Under the pieces are notes generated by a model. It made no database searches. It was not told where the DNA came from and saw only the letters and a program-made list of their open reading frames with translations. A stretch of 64,000 nt of DNA from Amoebidium appalachense (Eukaryota > Ichthyosporea): the NCBI GenBank assembly GCA_963693365.1, contig CAVNZM010000004.1, forward strand, positions 2,356,001-2,420,000. The letters are read 5' to 3'. Of the stretch, positions 1-26,200 are shown one piece after another; position 1 is the first letter of the stretch; each line of letters opens with the position of its first letter. Made by a program: the position numbers and the translations under genes.

Positions 1-27
1 TGTGTGTGTGTGTGTGAGTCAACCCAC

Positions 28-9683
<9,656 letters not shown>

Positions 9684-10727
9684 TTTAACCAGCACGCCTG
9701 TAAAGCTTCTGTCACCTACTGAGGTGACTCGTATTTTTCCTTACACACACAGCGAACGGGACCGTAGAGCCGCCGCGAGAGAAAGCATGCACGCGGTCGC
9801 GAGAGTGTAAGGAAAAATAGGGTTTGAGGCGAACGTGAAGTTCAAAGCAGCCCAGGCACCGTCAGTACGTGCCAGGTAAAGCTTTGGCTATTGACCGGTC
9901 GTCGATGCAAGGTCATACAAACGGGGTTTGCGCAATCTGTTTGCAAACGCCTCAACGAGAAACCTCGGGAATAGAAATATGACACGGAAGTGCATGTATG
10001 CACGTCTTTTTTTCAGAGGGCCGTGCTCTACACATGGGTAGGTAAATTTCACCACACACCATACGGTAGCTGGCCTTATTCAAATTACAACTACGGTAGC
10101 GCACTAAGAGGAGCTTTCCAAATATGATCGTTCTGATTTTCGGGCAAAAGAAACACTGTAGGCTATGGACTGTGCTGCAGCAAAACTTGAGTGAAGGAAT
10201 TGTCATCCACCTACTCTAAAACACCAGCGGAAAGCTGAAACACTGCCATCAGTAGTTACTTGATAACCAAACTTTGGTGTTAACCAGGATCGCCCGAACT
10301 TAAATGTTGGGCATCGACATACAGTTTCAAGGTCTACAGATTTTGCAGCAACCTTGGAGTCTACAGGCACTCATTATCTTTTAGTCGTGTAAAGACGTAA
10401 AGCTGATAGCCAAAAACATGCACAATGGCCAGGTCCTTTCTGTTTTAAGCTTGATGTTCGTGCCGTTGCACCAGTGCAGCCCGACTGACCAATGGTTGAT
10501 GCGCATTCGCTGCTTCCCTCTCTTTTCATTGTTCCCTTGCAGACTAATACCCTGTGTCCCCGGTCCAGAACACGGCAGAGGCAGGGGAGGAGTTCGAACC
10601 GGTCACAGCCAGGCAGGACGAGCGTTCTGAGAGAGGTACCGTCTACCCCCCTTCACACCCCCCCTCCCCCCCCCCCCCCCCTCCCCCCCTCCCCCCCCCC
10701 CCCCCCCAAAAAAAAAAAATTCTCCCG
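9684..10727. other. Upstream region of PSMD5, no gene seen
   Basis: Mostly non-repetitive DNA that would hold the PSMD5 promoter if the tentative first exon is right. The only structured element is the 15-bp inverted repeat at 9732-9819. A C run joined to an A run lies at about 10688-10719. I see no convincing exon. Confidence 0.5.
9732..9819. repeat. Perfect 15-bp inverted repeat with a 58-nt spacer
   Basis: TATTTTTCCTTACAC (9732-9746) is matched by its exact reverse complement GTGTAAGGAAAAATA (9805-9819). The spacer is GC-rich with CGCG steps. It lies just upstream of the proposed PSMD5 start. Confidence 0.7.
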
Positions 10728-11062
10728 TATACGAGACCAAGGGGTCGACTCAGACGCAATTGATGGCTTGGGCCCCCTGTGAGCATGGCCTCTGCTTAGT
10801 TTGCATACTGCAAGCCCTGCTTATGTTGCATGCTTGAAAGCTTGCCTTACCATGTTTGTCATTGAAAGCTGTACTCTGTACTGGGTTCTGCATTTTAAAC
10901 CCCCGTCTCTTCTTTCAGAAGTGCCCATTTAGGACAGACCACCGTGTACAGATGAATCGTACTCCGAGGCAACCGGGCATGGTTGATCTCAATGGTGCAT
11001 CTGTATCACATATGCCTTTTTCGCATTTGCATTAGTTTGCCCACACACACATTCACCCTTCT
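10728..11062 (+). repeat. Divergent family A copy
   Basis: It contains CAAGGGGTCGACTCAGACGC, then a variant of the GATGGGCTCTGC core, GCATTTTAAACCCCC, a CTTCTTTCAG segment and a GGACAGACCAC segment in the same order as the 11241-11905 copy. A further fragment (about 11112-11215) follows. Confidence 0.7.
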
Positions 11063-11240
11063 GCTCACATCCCCCCACCCCACCCCCACACCCCTCCTCC
11101 CTTCCCTTTCCCGAATACGAGGCTAAGGGGTCGACTCAGACGCAATGGATGGCTTGGGTAGCCGTTTTCGCATTTGCATTAATACCAGTTTGCTCTCACA
11201 CACATTCACCGTTTTTGCTCGTATCCCGCTCCCCTCCCCC

Positions 11241-11905
11241 TTGACCCTCCCAAGTTCAGTTGATGCTGCTGTCTGAGTTGGAGAGTCGTATATACGCGGG
11301 CTAAGGGGTCGAAACTCAATCGCAATTGATGACTTGGGCCCTCCCTGAGGATGGGCGCTGCTGATGACGCATACTGTGCGCATGGCTATGTTGCATACTT
11401 GAATGTTTGCCTTTGCATGTGTCCTTCGTGTATGCGTACTTCGTACCGTGTTCCGCATTCAAACCCCCCCAGTCTTCTTTCAGACGTGTCCTTTCAGGAC
11501 AGACCACTGTGTGGAGACCGATTTACTTCCATGCAACCGGGCATGGTTGCTCTGTGTCGTGCATCTGTAAGCACATACGCATTTTTCGCTGCACTGCATT
11601 AGTTTGCACACACATAATTCACCGTTTTGCTCACCTTGCTTGCATAAGCAACCCTGCTCGTCTTTGATCAAGACGGGTTGACCCTCCCAAGTTCAGTTGA
11701 TGCTGCTGTCTGAGTTGGAGAGTCGTGTATACGCCGGCTAAGGGGTCGAAACTCAGACGCAATTGATGACTTGGGCCCTCCCTGAGGATGGGCTCTGCTT
11801 ATGACGCATACTGTGCGCATGGCTATGTTGGATACTTGAATGTTTGCCTTTGCATGTGTCCTTCGTGTATGCGTACTTCGTACCGTGTTCCGCATTCAAA
11901 CCCAC
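11241..11905 (+). repeat. Family A, about 1.5 units head to tail
   Basis: TTGACCCTCCCAAGTTCAG starts at 11241 and again at 11678, a period of 437 bp. Each unit contains TATACGC, GGGGTCGAAACTCA, the GATGGGCTCTGC core and ends GTTCCGCATTCAAACCC. The junction between units contains CTTCTTTCAG and a region ending in TTTGATCAAGACGGG. This copy is intergenic. Confidence 0.85.
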
Positions 11906-14665
<2,760 letters not shown>

Positions 14666-14689
14666 ATGAACACACTCGTGGACTCAGTC

Positions 14690-15362
<673 letters not shown>

Positions 15363-15689
15363 CCCCACACACACCCCAAAATGCAAAAACACCACAATAC
15401 CACCACCACCCACCGGAATAAAGGCACAGCACCACTAAAACTTAATGCCCGCACACACACACACCCCACACACACCCGGCCAGCCTGCCCCGGCTGCCGG
15501 CACACCCACAGACCCACGGTTCCATGCAAACCACACCTTTTAGTTCACAAACCTTTCTGCCACGAGGTATGTACACCAGCATACATTCTTAGGAAGCAAA
15601 CCCCCACCACCACCACCTCCACACCCCATCATACACTCCTACCCCCCGTGAGCAGCACACACAACACATCGGACATTCCACTACCGTAG

Positions 15690-16091
15690 ATCGACCAATG
15701 AGACCCTGTGGTTAACGTTTATTCGTAGGATTTAAGTGGAGGGGAGGACTAGTGCCCCCTACCGGCGTGGCTGGGGTAGTAACCCTGGGTAAAGTGTCTA
15801 CTTATAGTTAGGTTTGGGAATGATGGTTTCGCTTAGCTGAACAAATAACTAGCATCCTAACGTTGTTTACTTTCGGTGCTGTGTGGTAGACCGGAGTGCC
15901 CTTGAGCCTCGCGGCCTGCAAGGGCCCTCCTGACACAAAACGTGATAGAATAAAAAACAATTGTGTCTATGTGTGGGTTGTGTGCGGGCGATTTTGTGTC
16001 TTTGTTGTTGCATGCGGGGACGACTAGGTACAGCCGCATGCACGCATACACACACATGATATCCATCGACACATCAATCCTTCTTTTTCAA

Positions 16092-16092
<1 letters not shown>
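15690..16092. other. Unique intergenic DNA
   Basis: A non-repetitive stretch with no open frame of note on either strand. Confidence 0.4.

Positions 16093-16164
<72 letters not shown>
16093..16164. repeat. 72-nt C run
   Basis: Uninterrupted C followed by AAA and (CA)n. It is the longest C run on the plus strand and is intergenic. Confidence 0.9.
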
Positions 16165-16166
<2 letters not shown>

Positions 16167-16770
16167 ACACACACACACACACACTCTCAAGTGCAAGAGC
16201 ACCAAAATTATCACCCTAAAATTCCAAAATCACCATCCCTACCTATGAGCTTAGAGTAAGAGAAGAGGCAAGAAGAGAGTAGAATTACCTCCCCTACCAG
16301 CCCTGACCTACTACGTAGAGGAGTAGAGTGACGAGGGATCATAAGTGCTGAGGAGTGAACCTCAGCTTTCTTTTTTCCAGCTCAGAGTTTAGCCTCAACG
16401 TCGGCCATGCCACACTTTAGAACTGACGGGTCGTGGATCTCCGAGAGTCCCAAATTGCTCTAAGTTTGACACGGCATGTTTTCTGCCCCACTGATAGCCT
16501 TTGGCATAGTCTTCTTTAGCTGGTAGCACACCTCACACGTAACTGGTTTATACAAAAACTGCAGAACTCTAAACGGCATGTCATATGTCCTTTTCGGAGG
16601 ATTTGTATTCGAAATCTCGAGCCAATTTTTTCTGGTTGCTTGTGTATAAACAGCAGAACGTATATGTACGACGGTTCGTAATTGAAGTGACCCGATATGA
16701 ACGGCTATAGGGACATACATGGGCCGAGTCAGGCCGGTGTGCAACTGCGACGCACAAAGGTAATGTACCC

Positions 16771-16995
16771 CACACACACACACTTCACAGTTGCAAAACA
16801 AACAAATCTTTGAGAAGGGGATGGACACGGAAAACTTGGATCTTGTTATGTAACCACACACGCGCACTTCACAGTTGCACAGCAAACAAAGGGAAGGGAA
16901 TGGACACGGAAAACTTGGTATGTACCCACACACACACAATTCACAGTTGCACAACAAAAAAAGGGAAGGGGATGAACACGGAGGCAATGCTAACG
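16771..16995. repeat. Minisatellite, about 70-75 bp unit, 3 copies
   Basis: Each unit has a CA-rich start, then CTTCACAGTTGCA (or ATTCACAGTTGCA in the last unit), an A-rich part, GGGAAGGGGATGGACACGG (with variants) and AAAACTTGG. Starts lie near 16771, 16852 and 16928. The minus-strand open frame across it (16460-16987) only reflects the repeat. Confidence 0.8.
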
Positions 16996-16999
16996 TACC

Positions 17000-17874
17000 A
17001 CTGGTGGTGATTGTTGTGTGTCGTAACCTTTTCTCCGAGCTGGTCGCCCGGCGGGAATTTAAAAAGGGTCACCTCAGACATGCACCCCGGGTTCAATGGG
17101 AAGGTAAGAGGGTTTCCAGGGATTTATTCACAGGTCATAGCTCGGAGCGCGTCACTAGGTCCTGAATTACTGATATCTTCCCCTATACATATTACCACCC
17201 AAAATCTGCACTCTTGCAGCGCACATGACTCTTTTCCGAAGGCATACTACTGTACTAATCCCTATTCATGCCACGGTGTGTTTGCTAACTGCAAGCCGCC
17301 AACACGAGTTGTTCCCTATATATAATAAGCATAATCAGCAGGTGAGCTATGTACAATCTATGGATATTTTGTGCGCCAAAGGGCAAAAACTTAACATCTT
17401 TTAACAACTTTTCATTGACACACACACTTTGTCAGGCACATAACAAAATCTATCGACAGAGTGAATATGTCACGCAAACAAAAAGAAAGCTCCAAAAGCC
17501 CCAATAAAAAGAGAGGCATAAAAACTTATGTACAGAATTTTGTCCCTAGCCTAGAAATCCTCATGTTCAGCCCAACAGTTCCAGTCGCAGGCACCTAAAA
17601 AGGGGAAAAAAAAAAAAAAAAAAAAGGAAAAAAAAAAGAAGGAAAAAAAAAGGGAAAGAAAAGAAAGAAAAGATAGAAACGCAGAAAATGCGAGTAGTTA
17701 CAGAAAAAGGGGGACAACCATATGATTTTCCCACACACACATACCACATCAGAGAGATCCATGCAACCATACTGCTTCTTCCTCCCCAAAATCTCTATCT
17801 ACATCTCCAACACACGAAACCGCCCAATCCCACAGGCCAAAACTCCATGCCCAATCACAATCCCCTTTGCCCCA
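17000..17874. other. Probable Pumilio 3' UTR and downstream DNA
   Basis: It follows the Pumilio stop codon on the minus strand. A minus-strand AATAAA lies at 17123-17128, about 750 nt past the stop, and an A-rich tract (about 17609-17660) lies between. Whether that signal is used cannot be told from sequence. Confidence 0.35.
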
Positions 17875-18151
17875 TTACTGCGATTGCTGTTGTCCAGGGG
17901 GTGGAGGGGGATGCTGCTGCTGGGGGGACTGAGGAATGTGTCGCTCAACCTTTGAAAGAATGTGCTTGCCATAGGTGTAGCGGCGCAGGGACATGATGTG
18001 GGGACGTAGTTGGACTAGCAGCTGTGACCTGAGGTCCTCATCGGCCACATCGATCATCTTCTGCACCACGTAGTTGGCATACTGGTCCTTCATCATCAGG
18101 TACAGTGCACTCACCTCCCTGTGTGGTGTAATCGTCAGCACGTGTGTGCAC

Positions 18152-18214
<63 letters not shown>

Positions 18215-18250
18215 TGTGTGTGTGCGTGCGCGCGCTTGTGGTGGCCGCAC

Positions 18251-18283
<33 letters not shown>

Positions 18284-19852
18284 CTTCGTGACTGAAAGGA
18301 CTGCCTTGATAACTATGGATGTTTGTGAGCGGGCGAACCTACCGGCATCACATGGCACATGCGTGATAGCCGAATAAATCACAACCATGCACATCTCGTA
18401 GGGCACCCGATTGCATGGCCGGGGTGGAAAAGCAAACTTCTCATTGCGGTTGCAGGTGAATGTGCATGCACACGCGGCTGTGGAGGGCAGAGGGAGCCAA
18501 TCAGGTGCATGTGTGTGGGAAAGGGGGTAGACGGAGGAGAGAGAGTGGGGGGTGGAAATGAGTGAGTGTGCTTGTCTATGAATGTGTGTGCGTGCTCGCT
18601 CACGCGCCCGTATGCACACATGGAGGAGAGAATGGAGGTAACAATATGGGCCACGTACCCCTCCGACTCCGTCATGACCTCCTTAATCATAGCCGTGCGC
18701 TGGTCCTGTGTGCCGTAGACCAGACACTTCTCGACCACGTTGCTAGCAAACTTGTGCTGGCTCATCAGCAGCACGTGGCCCTTCATCCGTTCGATGATCT
18801 TGAACTTGTCCTCCGGCCGACCGTGCTCGAGCACGTGCTGGATCACATAGTTGCCGTATTGGTCCTGTGGTGGGTGGAAAAATATATGGTCAGGCTTTTA
18901 AAGTTGCAGGCGCGGGATCTTATGGTTGGAGTTTCAAAAGCAGCGTGCGCTCCCCCTCCCCCCCCCCCCCCCCCCCCACCACACACACAGGCACCCCCAT
19001 CCCCGACACGCAAAAAACTCAGAAAGCAACAGCAGCATTACACAAATACATGTGGATTCAGACACCAAACACTAACCGTCCATTAGAGTACATCATACGG
19101 CGGAAATGGACTAGGTATAGGTGTCTCTGCGCATTCCCTCACAGTCATAAGTGTGTGCCGGTGTGTATGCATGGAGAGTAGAAGGAGGGAGAGCAAATGG
19201 CATGCTGCATCGAGCACACAGAGCGCGAGTGGAGGGTTTTTCGTAAAGTGACACCAAAAGGACACAAACAGGTGTGTGTGTGTGTGTGTGTGTGTATTGG
19301 GGAGAGGAGTACAGCACACAGTGCTAAGTAGAAGACGTAACTGTGAAGCTGCAATACATGGATAATGGTTACAAACAGGCCGGTCTCCATCTTGATCAAT
19401 AACACGCACCGGTTTTGTAGTTCCCACACACGAAATATGCAGCATGAGTAGAGCCATACAAATTCACATCGGAAAACGAAATGCGAACATGCAAAAAAGT
19501 AAACAAACAAAATATGCAACATGCAGGGGGGGGGGGGTTGAATGCGTCATAAAGTACGAAGTACACAAGAACAAACGGATAACACGATGCAGAATGCAAG
19601 CCATAAATAAAGAGTATGCAAATAAGCAGAGCCCATGGGCAAATACCTGGACGAGGTTGATGGCAAAGCGGTGCAGCTCCTCCAGAATGGAGTTGACCTG
19701 CTTTTCGGAGCAGTGCTCTAGAATGCGCTGGATCACACGGCAGCCGTATGGGTGGGTCGACAGTGCACATACCTGAAGAAGAGAATGTGTCAGTTTAAAT
19801 ATCATGCTGTTGACGACAATGGTCCCCCTCTCCACCTCCCTTCTTCAAAGAT

Positions 19853-19904
<52 letters not shown>

Positions 19905-20071
19905 ACACCCACCCACCCACCCACAAGCATATACGTAAACTAGGACAACAGAGTTCCTCTCACCAACAGACAAATTCATAAACCGAGGCACCAAAGTTCC
20001 TCATGCTCATATGAATCCCCAGCTTCATCAACTCCCTGCACATGCTTTCCTCGTTTAGCCCACATCGTGAG

Positions 20072-20102
<31 letters not shown>

Positions 20103-20221
20103 AGCGCCAAAGCCTAAAACCCACCCATCCTAGCTGTCATCCCAACAAGGAAACAACCACCACTCTCGCAAGTATTCTGATACAAAACACAGGCGTTCGT
20201 CGGTAAGCGTGAAAGTCCCAA

Positions 20222-20253
<32 letters not shown>

Positions 20254-20295
20254 CCCGCTCTCCCGAGCATCATTCCTCCACAATTTTCGCAGGGG

Positions 20296-20326
<31 letters not shown>

Positions 20327-21528
20327 GCCTTACCTGGCCCGCAAACGAGTCGACGATGAACTGGATGGTGTCGCTGTCGATGGACTCGATGCACTTCTGC
20401 ACCACGTGGTTGCCGTTCTGGTCTTTGACACACCGCAGCACGTGCCCGTCTAGCTCCTTGACCAGCCGCACTTGCAGGTCCTGTGCACAGAGCACAAAAT
20501 TGTCAGTCACTGTGTAATGTGGTGCCGTACATGCCTTGGTAACACTCGTAAAACGTGCAAGTGCCACACCCAGTAAGTTTTGTGGGGCTCAACGGGTCGA
20601 GCAAGTGCCCCATTGAACACCCACGTCCATACCGCTGCCCCCCACCCCCCCCCCCTCCCCAGGCCATTTACCACCTCCCCCCCCCCCCCCCCCCCCCCCC
20701 TAACACAAACACGAAGTTTACCTTGTGGTCGGGGGGGATGGACTCGAGGGCCTTCTGGATGACCCTGCAGCCGTACATCTGCAGGGACAGCTGCAGCACG
20801 TGGCCCTCGACCATCTGGCTCAGCGTGAGCCGCTGCTCAGCCGTGCCGTGCTCGAAGAACTTCTGGATCACGTAGTTCCCAAACACGTCCGTCATCAGCT
20901 GCAGAACCTCCGGCAGCATCTCTGTGCGTGAGAGGGGGAAAATGTGTGAGAAACAACTGTGTTGGTGGCTAGTGCAAAACATTGCGCGGACATACAACAC
21001 TTTAAGGGTTACCGATAGAACATCGTTGTGCTGTAAGGAGGGAAAACATAACGAAAAGACCAGGAGGTCATCTGAGAATTATACTCCCCCCCCCCCAACC
21101 CCTTCCGTCCACTCATCCTAACACAACACAAATACCCACAACTACATAAAACCGTCTTGTTCCACCCTGTCCCAACAAGGGCGTGCAACGGCGCCATCCG
21201 ATTCGTCCCTCCTCTTCTTCAGTGGTTCTCCTTTCCCCTCAAAAAAAAAATAGACGATTGGAACCCGGAACGAGCATGCTCTTAGATGGACGCACAATAA
21301 AAGCCGTGTCATTCAGCTCAGTGCTTCGGTACACTCTTCCAATGTAGTGGGGGGGAAAGGGGCGAGGGGGGGAGGGGAGATGTGCATGCCCCATAGAGTA
21401 AAAAGTACAAAGTATAAAGTGCGCATTCACGACGAACAACACCATGGAGATTTTGCAAAACACACGCAAACAGCATGCACTATAAGCAGAGCCCATGCAA
21501 AGGCAGTGGCGGTTGTGGGTGGGTGGGT

Positions 21529-21562
<34 letters not shown>

Positions 21563-22369
21563 CAGTAGCAAGTAGAGTATACAGCAAGCAAACAGGGGCG
21601 CACCTTTAAAGACCAGCTCCTTGTCAGCATTGCTGGCCACCTCCAGCTTCTGCTGGATGAACCGTGACCCGTGCTGGTCGCTGGCAAACTCAATCACATA
21701 CCCGACTATGTCCGGCAGCTGCAGGTTGTGCCGCCTATTGTTTCTGAAATCCTCTAACAACTTACTGCGGGGTGGCCCATTTTCCACCGGTTTAAGAACG
21801 GGTGACCCGGGTGCCTGGCCGTAGCCGCCCAGGCGAGAGTGTGGGTGGTGTGGATCCCGGTCCCGGTGCATGTGGCCATTATCACGCATATCCCGGTCAC
21901 GCATATCACGCATATCCCGGTCACGATGATCTCTCATATCACGCAGGTCGCGGTCACGGTAGTCCCTTAAATCGCGCATGTCCCTCGTATCTCTGTAGTC
22001 CCGCATATCACGCATATCCCTCATATCCCGGTCACGCAAATTACCGCTGCTACCGCTTAGAGACGAGCCACCGCGGGATGAAGGGCCGTAGTATTGGCCG
22101 CGTGCCGAGGGGCCATTAGGGCCCATGCGCTGGTTGCGGCTGCGCTCCTGCTGCATCAGGCGCAGACTCTGCATGACCTGGTACTGCTCCTCCGCACGCA
22201 GCTGCTGCTTGAAGCTGCCCCAGCTAGGGTTTGATAAGTGAGTGTACTGAAAGACCAGAATGCATGTACCATGCTGAATACTGCCCCCCCACCCCCCTCC
22301 ACACACACAACACACACACGCACGAACATTCCGGCACATCCCCCCGTGCAAACGCAATCATGCAGGAAC

Positions 22370-22422
<53 letters not shown>

Positions 22423-23188
22423 ATAGTAACAGAACGAAATCACTACGGCCATGCATCTTGGAAATGTGCGATATTTTCATCATTTCGTTCTGTTGCCTTT
22501 CCAATGTTTCTACACCATAGCGAAACCATGTGCATTACACATGCTTGTACGCACGTGTGCATGTGCAATGCAGCATGCATGTGTGCGCAGCGCATATGCC
22601 GTGTCTGTGTCTCATGTGGCTTTCAACCACTGCAATGCAATGCATGTTTACCGTGACAAGTGTGTACGGGTTTAGTATGCTATACGTGCGTGAGCAGCCC
22701 CGCAATATACACACGTGCAAGCATGCAGCAAGTGCATGCATAAAGGCATGTGTCAAGAAAGCAAACAGAGAGAAGAACAAGACACATCCAAAACTGCCAC
22801 ACTGACGGGCTCGGAAACACAAAATCTGATACCCATAACATTATAACCCCAACATCGACACGACACCACAGTGCGCACGAGATAGCTATCGCTAATCTAA
22901 TTCTCCCCACTTTTGCACCTCAACAACCAACAGTACTGTTTGCAGTGCAATATGAGGCTACTTGCACGGTGGAGACACTTACTCGTTCATGGACCGTGTG
23001 CGCTCTGCACGGTATCCACCACTCTCTCGTGGGCCGTAAGAGCCATGTGCAGGGGGCTGCAAGGATGCATGTTTGTTAGATGAAAGCCCTGTGAGCTGGA
23101 AGCCAAGAGCGTGGGGATAACATTCAGAAACGCGAAAAGGTTCGTAGATGACACATACGCGCACACACATACACACGGGGAGGGAGGG

Positions 23189-23275
<87 letters not shown>

Positions 23276-26200
23276 GGGGCAATGCAGAAAGAGTTATAGA
23301 GAGGAGGGGCGGATGTACGTCTACAGGCGTGTGCACGTCATGGCGTAAATATATAAACCCAGCATCATTCATACTCCACCATGCTGTCCTGCTAATCGAT
23401 CATAATCGTGGCAACGACGGTTCATTCCCTGATCCACATTTCCTCAAATATGCCAAGGTCAGCCTTAAAAACCGTCTACTATCCAACAATAGGCCAACAT
23501 TAACGAACACACACCTTCCTCATGCCACCGCCCCCACCATAAGCCGCAGCAAGGTGGTGTTGGGGCAGTTGGTTTGTGGGCATGCTTGACTGGCGGCCAA
23601 AGGGCGGTGCCCGTTGCTGGGGCCCATCCTGATCATCGTCCCAATAGACGTTGGGGGATGAGTGCACAAGACCCTCCCGGTAGCCCGCCATGCTGGCAAT
23701 ATGTGCTGTAACAAGCAGAGGGTTAGCTGATAGAATGGCTTTGCCACACGTCAAGTCCATCTCACGTAAGGCCTCCTCTTGCTCATTATACATGCAGATA
23801 AAGACACAAATACACGCAAACAACAGTATGTACTTGAAAAGACATTGGCTAGATCTGCCCGTGAAAAACGGAGGGACAAAGAACTTGCATACTGATGGCC
23901 ACTCGGAATGCAAACATAATCCCAAGCCCACACCCTATCTACATACAGCAATTATCTTCTGTAAATGCGCCTCTTTCGACTCCACACGACATCAATCTAT
24001 ACAAAGCAACACCAGAAGTATACAATGACGCTGTTATCATAAAAGCACAGATAGACAGACAAGCGCAATAACAAGCACATGCACGACAAACCTAAGCACA
24101 CACAGTCTCGACACAGACGTACAAACACATTGAGTCAACTACCTTGCATGTGTCGAGGGATGGGTGGATCTGGGGCAGCCGAATAGAAGGCCTCTCGTTG
24201 CCTCTCAAGCTGGCGCTGTTTGGATATCCGGGCATCCATCATTTCCTCGTACATGTTACGAGACCCCTGCATAGTGTGCCCAGTTAGCTCGCACTAACGA
24301 CAAACATACTCTCTCCTCAGGCCCCCCACCACACTACCTACACAGCTGCTTGACCATGGACAACAAACTGACCTCCATTCCTTCCCCCCCCCCCCCCCCC
24401 CCCCCAAAACACACACACACACAAGATACAAGCGGGTTGAAATCCAACTTCTCTCACTCAACGTGCCTACCCAAGCCACCGTGCGACGTTTCACTTACCC
24501 CATCGACCGACATCGAGCCGAAATTCTCCAAAAATCCACGGGGCAACGATGAGGACATCTGCTGCCGTTGCCTGCTTTGGATCCCCTGTCGGGGTATGGA
24601 CATGGGGGGGTTTGGTAGGCCACGGCTAGGCTTACTCGCAGAACCCTCCAAGTCGTCCAGGTATGCCAGGGAAGGTGGTTTCATTTCAGGACTCCCAAAT
24701 GGAGATGAGCTGCGCTGGCTCTCACGCTGCAAGAAAGCAATCGGTTAGAGGAAGCTGTAGTAACCGAGAGCAGATAACCAACCGTCTCAACGACCTCCCC
24801 TCCCCCCCACCCCCGCCTAACACACACACACACACATACACACACACACACACACACTGCACACACAACACTACGAGAATACAACATGCATATATTTGAT
24901 GATAGAATGCGTATGAAATCTAGAGCTCATGCCCCAGTGCAAACTACGGCAACGATATGCAGTCCAAAACACACACACACACACACACACACACTGGTTG
25001 CATTTCTACAATCCCAAACAAATGGAAACAACATCCATGTAGGGAAGCACATCCGACAGACTTACCCCTGAGAGTGGGTTGGCAAGGAAGGGGTCAGCCT
25101 GGCCACTCTCCGTATCGAGCGGGTTGTTAAATCCACGAGGGGACAAGCTGTTGTTTCCCCAGATGTTTCCATTGTCGTTCTTCAAACCACAACAGTTAGA
25201 TTTCATGACCAGGTACTATGAAAAAGAAGTGGCAGGGTTGTAAGGTGGAAAGGTGCGGATGACTAGAGAGCAAACGAGGGTAAAATGATCTCGAGTATTC
25301 AACCCTCCGCAGAGAGGATAGCTTCCCAAAGCTTTCTGGAATCAGAAAGTGGGACTAAAAAAAAAACTTTCCCGTGGTTTAGATTCATCGATAGGGCAAC
25401 CACAAAAGCATTCATTTAAACCATGACCATTGCCGGACAACCACACACACACACACACACACACACATGCCCGCGCGCGCAATCGTGCACGCACGCACGC
25501 AAGACCGCACACACTCACTCACTCATGCACATGTACATACACATGCACATGCAGGGAGAGAGAAGGTGTGTGTGTGTGTGTGTTTTTGGGGAGGGGGGGG
25601 GGGGGGGGGGGGGGGGGAGGGGGGAAGAAAAAAAAGAGAGAGAGAGAGAGAGAGGCTGGTGTGTTTGTGTGTTTGCGCCGAGGATGGGAGGGGGAGGGGG
25701 GAGGAGGGGGAGGGATAAAGTAGTGCACAACAGAGGATAGGAGTCACCCACCAGGCTTAGCGGCTTCTGCATCTCATCCTGGCCAGCATTCTTAGGGCTG
25801 ACCCCGAAGAGGTTCTGGCCATAGGGGCCCTCCCACTGATTCCACGTTCCACTCTCACCAGGGTTGCCTCCCATGTCCTCTTCTCCACCCCTCTGCACCA
25901 GAGAAAAGTTATATTCTGGTCACGCCCATGTGCACCGGTTCTTGTGCAGTTACAAGGCCATAGCCCTCGCTATCGCGCCACCAACCCAGCAATCACGACT
26001 TTTTGTCATAATGACAAGAGCATGTGCCCTACACATGGATGGAACTTGTAAAACTTACCAAATACAGGTCGTAGTAGGCAGCCAGGGGATCCACCGACAT
26101 GGTCATGTCCCTGTCCGACGGGTAGTCAAAGAAACTGCTCATCAGTGGGCTCACTGCCTGCGGCGGTGCACTGTTGGAACGGAAATCAAGATCACGGATC

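Noticed and set aside
16460-16987. 175-codon minus-strand frame with repeated CNCE motifs
   Set aside because: The repeats are the 70-75 bp minisatellite. There is no start context, splice sites or family match.
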